Below the pieces are notes generated by a model. It was not told the origin of the DNA and made no database searches. It saw nothing but the letters and a program-made list of their open reading frames with translations. Below are positions 26,101-37,661 of a stretch of DNA of 64,000 bases, piece by piece. This DNA comes from Durusdinium trenchii (taxonomy: Eukaryota > Sar > Dinophyceae > Suessiales > Symbiodiniaceae), in NCBI GenBank assembly GCA_963970005.1, contig CAXAMN010015002.1, positions 934,071 to 998,070 on the forward strand, given 5' to 3'. Position 1 is the stretch's first letter. The number at the start of each line of letters is the position of its first letter. A program made the position numbers and the translations under genes.

Positions 26101-26150
26101 ACCACGTTCGGGGTCGAGACCTGAACACCGCGGACAATCATCTATACTGA
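23110..26150. other. No confident gene
   Basis: The longest frame (24664-25257, plus) contains at least two overlapping open frames. One possible donor, ATTCCTG|GTGAGT, lies near 24929. There is a (TA)n tract at 24222-24240. Nothing with recognisable homology was found. Confidence 0.4.
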
Positions 26151-26157
26151 ACTCAAC

Positions 26158-26262
26158 ATGTAGCGTCCTTGCTCCGTTCGTAGCGATGCCAGGAGCCCCT
26201 AGCTTCTTGTTCCTAGTAAGGCCAGGAGTCCCGAACGTCGCGTCCTTGCTATTACTTCTAGA
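26158..26262. repeat. Dispersed repeat (GCCAGGAGCCCC / GCGTCCTTGCT family), copy 1
   Basis: Short blocks AGCGTCCTTGCT, AAGGCCAGGAG and CCTAGTAAG alternate. The same blocks recur at 31736-31829 and 40747-40833 in altered order and number. I recall similar strings in many predicted Symbiodiniaceae proteins, but that was not checked here. Confidence 0.65.
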
Positions 26263-27288
26263 AGGTAGAGTAGAGCTCAAACAGTTCTCATTTGGTCTTT
26301 CCCAGTAATCGCGCCAACTTCCACACCTGAAGGTGGGTCCAGTAACGTGCAAGGACTCTGGACGCAGATCGGTTCCATGCGTGTAATCCTTCGGAGTTTT
26401 GCTCTGGAAACACCCCAGCTGCTTTGGGTTGAAAAAGAAAGGGAGTGGGTTAAATTGGAGGGAGGTTCCATTTCTAACCCTTTGCTTGACATGGCACTGA
26501 GCCGGTGCTGTGACCCCAAAAAGCAACTTATGACGACGACCTTCATGCGATGACTGGTCATCATGGAGGAATTCTTCTACACCCAGAAGCACCCATCCCA
26601 TGATCCGTGCATGTTCCCTTGCTGAAGAAGGCACAATCTGTTGTTTTACTTTCACCTAGCCGGCTAGGCGAAACTGGCAAAGCGAGAAGACATAGGAACA
26701 TCGAATCTGTATGATAGCTGGATAAAATGCCACCCGAGATAGCCTGAACACATCCAATTGAACACATCCTATGTCACTATGTTCATGACACACAAAATTG
26801 AATCAACCTCCAAATGTGGCGAACCACAAAATATGAGATAACCCCCTTGGGTTTAGGGTGCGCCCTGAATTCAGGACAAACCCTGGCTGACCGGGTGGGG
26901 TGTCCATTCTTCACAGTTTTGTTGGATTGGGGACTACCATGTTACCTGCTCCTTTGTCCCGGATCCTGTTCAGGTCTTTGATCGCCCACCCGTAGTAAAG
27001 GTCTAATCAAGACGCATGGGAATGTCATGACTATCGTTCTGAGGATTTGCGGGGGCGCATCGGGTCAAGTGAGCTCTCAACCTCCAACTCTCTGAAGGCA
27101 ACTTGAGCTGCAACAAACGACACGGTATAGTTACCCACGTTACTTAAAACTCAATTCGGCTTTGCCTAAATTGAATCAGTTGTCGAACTCTAACCATCTT
27201 GGTCTACTGGCCCAAAACAGCATCGCTCAGTGGTGACTGTTTCCAACGGACTTTTAAATATAGATCTACTGATTTAGATGCGTACACA

Positions 27289-27352
27289 CATATATATATA
27301 TATATCATACCACAATATATATATATATATTATATATATATATCATACCACA
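27289..27352. repeat. Clustered (TA)n tracts with repeated spacer
   Basis: Three TA runs lie in a row. The spacer CATACCACAA follows the first and the last run, giving a near-duplicate of about 30 bases. Confidence 0.85.
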
Positions 27353-27470
27353 ACTTGGTCTTGGACATGCCGGGGTTTGCTGAAGGTTGCTCAACCATGT
27401 GGGGGACAACCCTCCTCGATCATGTCGACCTCTTGGTCGGCCAGGGGAAACTTGGTCGACCATGTCGAGG

Positions 27471-27543
27471 CCCTCTCAAACACCTCGGTTGTGTCGGAAA
27501 ATATTGTTGGACATAACCCCCTCTCAAACACCTCGGTTGTGTC
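27471..27543. repeat. 25-bp direct repeat, 48-bp period
   Basis: The 25-base block starting CCCTCTCAAACACCTCGGTT occurs at 27471-27495 and again, identically, at 27519-27543. The surrounding 400 bases also repeat CTCGACCATGT and related words several times. Confidence 0.85.
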
Positions 27544-27559
27544 ACGTGCTTTATAAAGT

Positions 27560-29270
27560 TTTGGAGGGGGGAGTATGTCCACGTGCCACCATGTCCGTTC
27601 CACACCCCAACATGTCCTCAGTCTGTCCGACGTGGCTGTTCCGGCTGTCCAAAAAGGAGGACACATGTTTTTGTAAGGGCTGTGGTGGCTGTGGCATATT
27701 GAGCGCTGGAAAGACCTCTTGGAATGGGATCGACCGTGCCAAAAAGTTTGGTCGCCCATGGCAAGATCTGATAGACCATGTGGGGGAAAGGCCTGCTCGA
27801 CCATGAAATATCCTGGCAGGGTCTCCCATGGTCTACGTTTGTTCCACCATAATTGTCATGCACTGGTCGAATCCTGCCCAGGAAGATTGACACCCCAAAA
27901 ACAGCCCCCATTGAGTCCGTCAGCGATCCAAACCTCTTAAAACCCTGGACAGATTCTGATGATTCTGTTTGACCCTGCGGCTGGTGCTGGGCTTTCCAGC
28001 GCTGCAAGCAGCGTCCAGGAACAGAGACCTCAGAGATTACCGTCCACAACCGCGACTGAGGCGTTCAGGCGGTGCCTTCTTCTCCCTCCTCTCAGGCACC
28101 GTCCATGTATCCACCTGCAACCTGAGGTGACGAAGAGGGGTGTCTGGCAACGAGGTGGTAGTTTCGGGGTGATGTGCCTGCACTAGGGCGTGAGGCAGGA
28201 GTTTTGAGGGGTATATGGTGGTATATATAATTTCAATATATATATATATGATATGAGATGAATTGATATGATATGATTCTCTGTGTCTTCATGAGTTGGA
28301 TTTTTGTCAGACTGGCTTTCACGTGATCCACTACTGCCATGCTACCACCACGTTGCACGTTCTCCGTGACAAGTAGGAATCTGGGATTCTTGATCAACTC
28401 CCCTCAACGAGCAATGCTGAATCCAAGCACGTTCAAGGTTTGCTGTTCAAAGGCCCTGGTATCGTGGTCTGAGACCTTTTGGAACGATCTGTTCATCTTC
28501 ACGAACAGTGGTCAACTCTTTTCTGCAAGAGATATGTCTTTCTACCCCGAACCATCCATGGAATATCTCCTTACTCTTATACATTGACCCATACAACCGG
28601 TTCTCCACCCATGGGACAGCAATATGTCCAGTCCCTTGGATCGTCTGGGTACCCAGCCACCGGTGAAAGTCCAAACAAAAAAAGCTGGACAGCTTGGCAG
28701 CTCAGCTCGTCTCAGCTCATCGGCTCATTGGAAGGACCCAGCTGATTTTTGTTAGCGACACGAAAGGCAGGAAACGGATGTGTATTTTCATAGGGACATC
28801 TCCACCCAAATGGGGTTTCACTATGTGTTTGTCTATTTCCGTCTTTGGGGAGTCTCCCCATTGTAATACACACTCAAGTGGTTGGGCAATGATGGGTTGT
28901 CAATAGCGAGGTGTCCATTCACCAGGGTGGGAGGATGTGGGTCCTGCGACTTATACCTGATGGAAGGATGTGGCTTCCAAAAATGAACCACCCCCAGTGT
29001 TTCTGATATGTCCCTCCATATGAGCAGAAGGCAAAAGGGACTTAATTGAAGAAAGACCTACGACCTATGCCACTAGGTGATTGCCCAGGCAACATCTAAG
29101 ATTCACAGATTCACTTAGAACTAGAAATGAACATTGAATAATTAATATATAAACATAAATAGACCATCACAAATTCAGGATAAACCATCACGCAAAAACA
29201 CACACAATTAATAAACAACACATTTGCCCAGACTCCAAAACTGCCCCCACTTCCCCCCACTTCCTTCCGT
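27560..29270. other. No confident gene
   Basis: GC-rich patches at about 27970-28130 have open frames on both strands and possible AG|G acceptors, but the frame cannot be chosen. A (TA)n tract lies at about 28226-28248. Nothing else was recognised. Confidence 0.4.
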
Positions 29271-29281
29271 GTCCGAGGCAC

Positions 29282-31949
29282 GTGTTGCCCTTGAGCTCGG
29301 TGCCATCCATCAAACCACAGGCATTCGCCACCTCATCCTCCGTCTCATAGAGCTCGGTGCAATGCCCGTGCACAAAAAACACATAAACATCACCATGTGG
29401 TAAACATGTGGTGAACATTTTTTGTGGACCTACTGAGGGGTTCAAGAAGACGTAAAATCTTCTGGTGCCGTTGGTGGTCTGGCTACCATATCCAACAACA
29501 TTTGCAACATGCTTGCATGTGGGCTAACACTATGTAACAAGGAATGCTCCGCCACTCTTGTTTTGACTCTTCTCCAAAATTTGTACCAACAAACGTGGCA
29601 GGCATATTATGATCGAAGTCAAGTCCTTAGTGGTTATACGATCTCTGACTTCTTCATTCGATCTCTTACACTCTTACACAGTGACTTTGTTGAAAAAACA
29701 CATACTCAAATATTGAGTTGCACAAAATAAAGGGTGTCCACACTTCTTCGCACACCTCGTCACATATCCAAAGTAACACACACACATCCGCAATACATCA
29801 ATCAGGGCATCAGGCACCCAGGCATCTGGTCAGGCACTCAGGCATCTGGTCAGGAACTGAGCACCAAAAGAACAAGAGGTTTGAACATGATTCCCCCCAC
29901 CATGAATGGATAGGCTTTAGAGAACATAGGCATTCTTAGCAACGCCCCCTGTGGGATACAAGAATAAGAATCATCAACAATCATGTCAATGTAGTGTGCA
30001 AAACTCATGGGAAAGAAGCCTTGGACATGGTTTTGTTCCCTCTTTGGGGACAACGCTCTTACTGCTTTCCAAATCGTTTCATATCATCTATACCTCTGGA
30101 GTTTCACACCCCTTTTGCCTTGCATGGCTGGCCTCGAAACCGAAACGTGTTCCACTCGACCTTCCTTTTTGTGTTCTTTCGTCCAAGAAGCGCAAACGCC
30201 TCGTCGCGAGGAGTCGAAGGACATCGCCACACGACACAACGAAGCATCCACACAGAAGCTGGAACCGTCCGGTCTGACACTCCACTTACTTGGGGATGGA
30301 CACACATCTGTGAAACAGCAATATATATATATATATGAATCTTCTTGGATCTTCTCCATGTCATGTGTCATCTGGAAACAATCGCCTTTTGTGACCTCAA
30401 CATCAGGTTGGGGGGGAGGAGGATTCCCACCCAAGCTACAGAATAATTGAACTCAGGTTGCTTGAGGCAACAATTTTCCGGAGAAAAGATGTGACGTGAT
30501 ACTACATAATACGCGTATGATATCTTCCAAATTCATCCTATTGTTGGTATCTGAGGAACCAGTGGACACCTACCAAATCTATCAAACTGTCATGGTGGTC
30601 TTAGCACGTAACTCATAATGACTGTTCGTCAAACACTCTCCAAACCAAAATCATTGCAAACACTTAATGACTGGTAAATCATAAGTACGGGAACAAAATG
30701 ACAAAAGATGCCTCTAGTGGCTGAATCAAACAAAATCTGCTGGAATGATGACCGATCTCAAGTCTCTCGAAAAACACAAGACTCCCTTGTTGCGAGACGA
30801 GTTCTGTTATTCTTGATGTGGATATATATTAGGTTATTAGGTGGTGAGTTCCTCATGTGCATGCCCCAATTTTACCTATCCACGACAGTTTTGACTCCTG
30901 CAGGGCCCCCTCGCAGGGAGTTCTCCCCAAGCGCGCCTGTATTTTTATAGACGTGGGTGAGTTTGGGCTTGATCCCAGTGGCCATGTGCTTATCCAGCTC
31001 CTTCCTGGGCACGCCCGGTCGACCCATGTGTCTACACTGCCTTGCTCTTTGTACGCAAACCCCAACCATTCCAGGAAGGACCTGGAAAAGATTCGGAAAA
31101 TAATAATCACTTTAGGAGACGAAGGCCGCCGCACTCGGCGGTGGATGTGTCCAATGGTCCGGATCTCTTCGTTCGCGTCCCGTGGACATGTTCTTTGATC
31201 ATCCACGTTCGTGTGCCGGGGTACACGATAACGGTGGATTCAGTCATCAGCATGAGCTATGATAGGAAAAAAACACCATCATGATGATCACCTGCAACGG
31301 GGGGAGGTCAACCAGGCAAGGTACTCAGCTCCTTGTGGTGTCTTCCTAAGAAAGTCCATCTTAGGAAGACCATCTTCAAATGGATTCCTCTCCAACCCAG
31401 CAACCCCGCCATTGAAACGAGAACTATGTTTCACAACAGTTCCATAGAGTTCCCGTTACTACGGGTGGCTCGTTCCATCGAACGCGCGGAATGCCAATGC
31501 CAAGCACACTGCCAAGCAAATGGAGAGTAATTGGATTCCTAAAGCTATGGTCATGTATACAAACCACCCAGTTACTGGGTGGAGCTGTTTTTTAATGTTC
31601 TTTTGAAGATGCACTGGAGGCTCCGGGTAGAGATTCTGCCACCGAGGGGCACCCAAACATGATGGGCAGCAGTTCCAAAAGATGGGTTTCCAAAGCAAAC
31701 CCGATTGGTCTATCCGCCTGGCCAGACCGTCAATAACAGCTCCTAGTAGCATCCTTGCTCCTAGCAGTAAGGCCAGGAGCCCCTAATAGCGTCCTTGCTC
31801 CTAGTAGCGAGGTCCTTTGCTCCGTTCGTAGCATCCTCAAACCCTCCCCCCGTCATATTCTCTGAAAAAAGACCAAAGTTCCAAGTGGTGCCTTCAGCCA
31901 ACCCGCCCACCCAGACTTTAAGGTTCGCGGGCGCCGCCGCCAGCTTCTC
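29282..31949 (-). CDS. RRM-domain RNA-binding protein, partial gene (three exons)
   Basis: Predicted RNA-binding protein with one RNA-recognition motif. Exon 31882-31949 starts at a GCACAG|GAG acceptor and ends in the beta1 strand KVWVGGLAEGTTW (RNP2-like). Exon 30876-31004 (GCCCAG|G) begins KELDKHMATG and continues KPKLTHVYKNTG into helix 1 and the middle strands. It ends at GATAG|GTAAAA, or earlier at 30884. Exon 29282-29352 carries YETEDEVANACGLMDGTELK, the typical helix 2 / strand 4 pattern of an RRM. The first junction splits the Trp codon (TG|G) and requires a GA donor (CTTG|GAACTT), a donor type known in dinoflagellates. The junction to the third exon is ambiguous: a GT donor after 30884 keeps phase. 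The 5' and 3' ends of the gene are not found. The RRM assignment is fairly sure; the exon borders are less so. Confidence 0.6.
31736..31829. repeat. Dispersed repeat (GCCAGGAGCCCC family), copy 2
   Basis: CTCCTAGTAGCATCCTTGCT, then AAGGCCAGGAGCCCC, then AGCGTCCTTGCTCC recur within 95 bases. It lies inside the first intron of the RRM gene above, on the 3' side of the exon 31882-31949. Confidence 0.7.
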
Positions 31950-32165
31950 CTGTGCATCTGTGTTTCGCAGTGCCGGCCCTTTCGGGGGAGAAGAAGACCT
32001 CTTCGAAGGGTATCCTTCTCTTTTTTGGATGGTCTTTTGACATGAAAACGCAACTGTGATTGGATATGTGCACATCAATGTATTATTTGTTGATTATTTG
32101 GACATACGGGTGAAGCCCAAGAAAACGGTTTCTGATATATAGGCCTTTGAGAGGCACATTTCTTG

Positions 32166-32579
32166 TCAAACCCGATCAAGGCCTAGTTCACCAAATACTA
32201 AATGAGATATCACACGCTTTCTTTCAATATGTTCAACGAGCACCCTAGCCGTCTCTCCAACCTTTCTGGAATGGAATGGAACTTCACCAAAGTGAATCCA
32301 TAGTTTAGCATACGAATACTTGAACCGCAACTCCGCAAATGAAGGATCTGGTATGGAATCACTCACTGGATGAAAACAAAAACACATAGACAAATGGCAT
32401 CTGCTGTTCATGTCTATTGCACTGGTGTGAAATGCATCTATGACTGGGCGGTGGCCATCCCAGAATTCCAAGAATACAATTCCTTGTGATTCTTTGCAAT
32501 GGCACAATTGCTTGACAACATTTGCCTCCACCTGATCCACCGAAACATTTTGTTGCCCCACAGGGAAACACCCTGACAT
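32166..32579 (-). CDS. AT-rich open reading frame, 137 codons, unknown
   Basis: A continuous frame of 137 residues has protein-like composition (VSVDQVEANVVKQLCHCKES, IVFLEFWDGHRPVIDAFHTS, FAELRFKYSYAKLWIHFGEV, ARVLVEHIERKR). Codon use is clearly more AT-rich than in the exons around it. A short cysteine-rich stretch in the middle follows a TTTTCATCCAG sequence and might be an intron. The frame upstream (32580-32775, another phase) is also open. It may be a gene of different origin, an old insertion, or chance. No family is recognised. Confidence 0.33.
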   Translation of the reverse strand: MSGCFPVGQQNVSVDQVEANVVKQLCHCKESQGIVFLEFWDGHRPVIDAFHTSAIDMNSRCHLSMCFCFHPVSDSIPDPSFAELRFKYSYAKLWIHFGEVPFHSRKVGETARVLVEHIERKRVISHLVFGELGLDRV

Positions 32580-33164
32580 ACCCTGAGCTGGTCAAAAACC
32601 TGAAAAATTCCCAAGGGCTCTCATCATGGATGGCCTTGATAGTTTCTGTTGCAAACTTCCAAAACCAAAGCTGAACATCTAACGATAACATTCCGTCTTG
32701 CCTATAGAGTAAAAAAACAATAACAATGATAATAAAGCTGAACGTGAACACGTACGGCTGTTGCAACAGGTTCATTGATAACGATTCAGTCGTTTAAAAT
32801 GTCCAACCTTGGCGGGTGGGCAGTTGCGAGACCCTTCAATTGACTGATCCCTGTGATCAATGTGTGCTCAAATCCGAACATCTTGGATGTCCGCTGTTGT
32901 TAGATTTGCTCAACTTGCGTCCAAGGAACACCCTGAGAACCTGACAAAAAAAAGCACATGTATTTGGGGGTGCCAATCCCTGACATTTTCCGCCACTGAT
33001 AAACATGCACAAAACCTCTGAAACAAGTAAACAACATGCAAAAAACACTTTTGGAATGTATTCGGAGGGTTTGGAGGGTTCAACCATCGTCTAAGAATGT
33101 ATCGCGGGAAAACCCGGCGAGTTGAGGACTTGCACACACATCTTTTACATGTAAAACCATGCGC

Positions 33165-33260
33165 CCTCTCCTTCATCTTATCGTTCTGCGGGTTGGCCTT
33201 CGCCTTGGCCTTCGCCTTGGCTTTCGCTTTCGGAGTCGCAGGCTGCTTGGCCACGGCCAC
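33165..33260 (-). CDS. Exon-like Ala/Lys low-complexity segment
   Basis: After a CAAGAAG|GTGGCC border the minus strand encodes VAVAKQPATP followed by five Lys-Ala pairs and ANPQNDKMKE. Such linkers are common between RNA-binding domains, and two RRM fragments lie on the same strand at both sides. The internal repeat (GCCAAGGCGAAG units) keeps other frames open too, including a Gln/Gly/Glu-rich one, so the call is weak. Confidence 0.28.
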
Positions 33261-34156
33261 CTTCTTGAGGGTTGGCCTTGGAAACGGTGAAAAGAAGATT
33301 TGCCGAAAAGGATTGTGGGATGTTTACCGCAAGTGTAGCATCACCGATGGGTTCTGAGACACATGTCCAGCCAATAGGAACACCACCCAATTTAAAGCAT
33401 CAGGAGTGGTCACTTACCCAGGGCGCGCTGCATACTATATCTTTACGAGTCATATATAAATACACGCATACAATGCACCTGGCGAGTGAAAGGAAGAACG
33501 CAAAGCGGCAGTTGTTGGCAAAGTACAACCACCAGGAGGCTGTGTACAGTCGGGGACTGCATCAATATATATATATATATGTTATATTCATATTCTACCA
33601 ATTAGATTCCAACTTTGGAAAACATAGACTCTATTTTGATAAAACATGTCAAATTTTGTAAGGATTGATAAATGCATAAACACAATTTCATAGTAAAACT
33701 AGGTCACGGGGTCGTTAGCGACGCGGGGGAATTGCATTCCCCAATTTGTCTTGAGACTCCTCGTATTCAACAGGAAGGTGCTGATTTTCAGAAAGAATGT
33801 TAGCGTCAAATCGAATCATTTCCAACACCTAGCAACTTTGGTCAACCTAGGCCCTGGGCCCTAGGGGTAATGTCATTGCTGATGCCCTTCGCTTCTGTCT
33901 GTGTCGTTAGGCATTTTGCCAATTTGCCGCTCAAAGAATCTTGGGACACTGATTCCACAGGTCTTTTCCTGCGTTGTGTCTCAACTTGAAGGCATTGCCA
34001 GATTTCTGGGTTGAGCAACCCATGTTTTCTTTGTGCTCAGATTCTTTGGGATGAACTTATTGAGCTCTTGTCAAGTTCTGTTTTTGTCTTCCAGTTTTTT
34101 TTCTGTATTGACGAGATACTTTGCATTGCCAAGCGCGCTATGATGTACTGTATGTG

Positions 34157-34227
34157 TTATTGGCCTTCCAGATCTTGGTCTGCCTTAGCACCTCGAGCCA
34201 AGGCACACTTCACCCCAGCATACTCCT
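34157..34227 (-). CDS. Probable 3' terminal exon, unknown gene
   Basis: A classical acceptor, CTCTTTCCATTTCAG at 34228, is followed by two bases, 22 codons (EYAGVKCALARGAKADQDLE, GQ) and TAA. The pyrimidine tract is one of the best in the window. A donor-like CGAG|GTGCTA lies inside, so it may instead be an internal exon. The product is not recognised. Confidence 0.33.
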
Positions 34228-34415
34228 CTGAAATGGAAAGAGGCAACTTCGAATGCAAGGGCAGATGGGGCGGAAAACTGCATAAGCAATTCCCGGCAAA
34301 AACAATAAGGCTTAGTTTCATTGAGCAGAGTGCAATGTAGCCACACTGTCTCACCCAATTGACCACTTTTCGACCAGAGTGGAGTCAAGGATCGAGTCGG
34401 GTGCTTGGGACACCC

Positions 34416-34527
34416 TCACCATTTGACATTGACTTGCTGCGGGTGAACCACCGGTTTGATTGCACTTGACTCCGGCACAATCGCCACTGCAAACGCGTAG
34501 CAGTCACCGTCCCATCGCGGTGCAGAC
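34416..34527 (-). CDS. Probable exon, unknown gene
   Basis: An AG|G acceptor (TTGAGAG|GTCTGC) is followed by one base, 36 codons (SAPRWDGDCYAFAVAIVPES, then SAIKPVVHPQQVNVKW) and TGA at 34416-34418. It could be a terminal exon. Alternatively the exon could stop at GACG|GTGACT and join 34157-34227 in phase. A second minus frame is open over the same place. No family is recognised. Confidence 0.33.
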
Positions 34528-34619
34528 CTCTCTCAAGCCCAAGGCCCAAGCCCGCTAAGTGCCCCAGCAAAAAGCAAGGACATCTCTGTTGGTGAAAACA
34601 CAGACATGATCCCACACCG

Positions 34620-37600
34620 GACCTGGTCCGATCAAACCTCTATACCCATCCGACGGACAATCTGAATGCCTCAAAACATGTTATACAACACAAAGTGACA
34701 CAAAGAGTTATATTATCAAACAAAGGAAGAGCGTGGAATCAACATGCACAAATCCTTCCTGTTAGCTAAAAAAACACGGGGCACACTGTCAATAAAACAA
34801 TGATAAACCATTCCCATCATTTCAACAGGTTGTTCATCGACCTAAACATCAATAGCGCACACAAAAAGAACAAAAATCTATTTTTGCAGAGTATAATTCT
34901 CTCCAGTGGTGCAACAAAACACACGGAAATGTCAAAAATCACATTTTTCCTTCCCCCAACGGGAAGGAACATGGTGGAACCTCCTAGCCATGCTCTGCAT
35001 CTGCTACGAAATGAAGCCTTCTGTGATGTTTTAGTCTTTGGAATGGGGAACCCCAAAGAGGGTTTGAAGCTGTGTGAAACAAGGTTGAAAGAGAGACCAT
35101 CCTCTCCACCCACGCAAATCCCTTCCTCGAAGCTATTAGTTGGGCAATAACCCTTCGACACATCCTATAATGTCAAAACACGATTCTCACACCTACTACT
35201 ACCTTGAGAATGCGAGTGATGCCGCACAGTTTAGACTTGCATCTTCTGCATCACCAACTCAGCCCGACAACCCTAGTAATTTTTGTATGCAAAGATATAC
35301 GCCTTCTGTGCTCTCTAATCTACTGCATGATCCACCACAAACCTGTTGGTATACTGAGTGGTATGGTAAAGTACGTCTGGTGCTCTCTGCCAGCATCTGT
35401 ATGTTTTCTCCATCCCCTCATCCTTTACCGTCTTTAATAAACTTTAATATCTTTGCTTGTGGGTGCACTTTTGGTGAACACGCAGCATTTCTGTGATGTT
35501 ACGACTGAACGGGCGTATGATGTCGTGTGCCAACTAAACCTGCAACAGGTTCTCTCCAGCTGGGTGTATAACTACCAGAACGGATACCAGCCAGCCTGTC
35601 TGGGCCTGGCCAAAACAAGATCTAATCACATGAGGGAGGCAGTGTATATATATATAGCAAAAATATAGAAAAGGCATGAAAAGGCAAGGCCTGTTTGTAG
35701 CGAGGTTCTGAATATTAAACTTCTATAGCTCCTCTCAGTCGACTTAAAAGACCAACAGGCTGTGGCTTTGGATGCGAAACCACAGAGGTCTAAAGAAACG
35801 ACCTCCCCCCACACCCGGATGCGGAACACAATCTCTCGGAGTTGCATCAGTTGCATTGACCCAGTGCAGCACAGGAATCAGAAACAACAAGATTTCAACA
35901 TGTTTCTTGTCACCCAGGGCAGCTGCTCTTGGGAACGCCCCGTCCCAAGAATGCAACGAAATCAGCCATTTCCTGTGGACCAAGAAATGGACCAAATGCA
36001 TCAACTAATAAGCACCAAGGGCAGGCTTTTCTCTGCACTGCAACGCAAGCTGCAACAGTGTGTGTGACACTAGAAACCATGGGAACCCAATTCGATCCTT
36101 TAAGGACTGGCTTTCTGAAACGAACACAACCGCACCGGGCCACCCGGGGTGTCTAATAATGGCCTCTCATATAGGCTCATATAGGTGATTCGGGGTGTCC
36201 ATGAACCCTTTCAAAACCTTGGCATTTCGGGAAAAAATCACAACATGAATCATGGCTGCACCCTGCTATAGTAACTATTCCGGTGCGGGCCCACGCCAAG
36301 GGGCGCTTTCTTCACTAAAATGCAGTTGGGGGCGGATGGAAGGGACTTCTTTGGCGCGTCCTCCTGTTCCAAGGAACAAGGCTACCCTTATAATACTTGC
36401 GGCCGTGGAACTATGTTGATTGGTGAGGAAGGTGGTCCAACAATGTGCGGGGTAGGACAATGTGATTTGTCCAGATGTCCATAGGACAACGTGGTCCACC
36501 GTCGACCGTCCTGGATGTTTCACGATCTTCTTCCCCCAGGGATGTCCACTGTGAATCCACCAGGTCACTCCATCGCTGTGAAGTACCCTGCCCTTTCCTG
36601 AAACGACAAGCCTTATCAAGCACGTGACTTTCACCCTCCACGTTACTGGCCTGATCATCACTCTCCCACCCCAGGGTCTCTTCTGAAACCGGAAGTGGGT
36701 CTCATTTGAGCGGGGGAAGTGGATCTTGAGATTTTGACATTGGGCTATGGAGCTTATTTAGTTGTTTTTCTTTTTAAACAAATGTTACAGCTCCAACTGT
36801 CGGAAAAAGAAAAAAAAACACAATACAGTGCGATGGTAGGAGCTGACTAATACATCTAATACCCCCTTCACACCAACACACCACCTGCAAATGAAAAAAA
36901 CCTTGCATACCAACATAATTACATGTTTGTTTCACAACCCAACAACTACACACACAACACTTCAGAAACACCAGTGATGAAAACGAGTCCTTCACCTTCA
37001 CTTTCTCCATCTTGGGCTTCTGGACCCACCTCAGCGGCAAAGCCATCACCCGAATCACGCTCCGGTCACCGCACAAAAGCTTCGTTTTTCTTTGGTGGGT
37101 CGATCGGGTGTGGTTGGACTGCAAAGCCCATCCTTGACAGGTCAACTTGATGGTGTGATTCTGATCTTTTCTGTAATTTTTGCATCTTCTCCTGCGGCCT
37201 TCGCTTTTTGAAGCGCTATTTCATCCCGAACACATCCTGAAGAGTGGGGACATCCTATAGTCATGTGAACGGTCAGGACGATGGCTTCACAGGCTTTCGT
37301 GCTCCTCCCCCGGGCATTGCGATGGTCCAAAGCAGTCGACTTCCGCGCGCTTTTTAACGTAAAAATACTCGGTGGGATAGGCAAAGATCGACTCGGCGAA
37401 GATTTAGACCGTGTGGTTTGAAGTATAGATCGATTATTTCCTCTGTTCACCTGTTGACCACTAGTTCCATTTTCTCAAGGAATCTAGTTTCTATATACCC
37501 TTTTATAGAGGAATATTATTAATGTTCACAAATCACAAAAACCAAGGGTTGTGATCTCACCCAAGAACTTAGAACCTGCCTTGCTCTGTTTGGATGGTGC

Positions 37601-37650
37601 CAGTCCGCACTAATCTGTTCAAAGAAGGTGGATCTCCCTGGTCAACTAAC
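34620..37650. other. No confident gene
   Basis: This stretch is AT-rich with scattered frames. Near 37150-37250 the minus strand has acceptor-like TCTTCAG|GA and CCGCAG|GAG, followed by two overlapping plausible frames (CVRDEIALQKAKAAGEDAKI or EKMQKLQKRSESHHQVDLSR). Either could be 3' sequence of the RRM gene at 37.7-38.7 kb. Not resolved. Confidence 0.4.
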
Positions 37651-37661
37651 TATTCTGCCCA

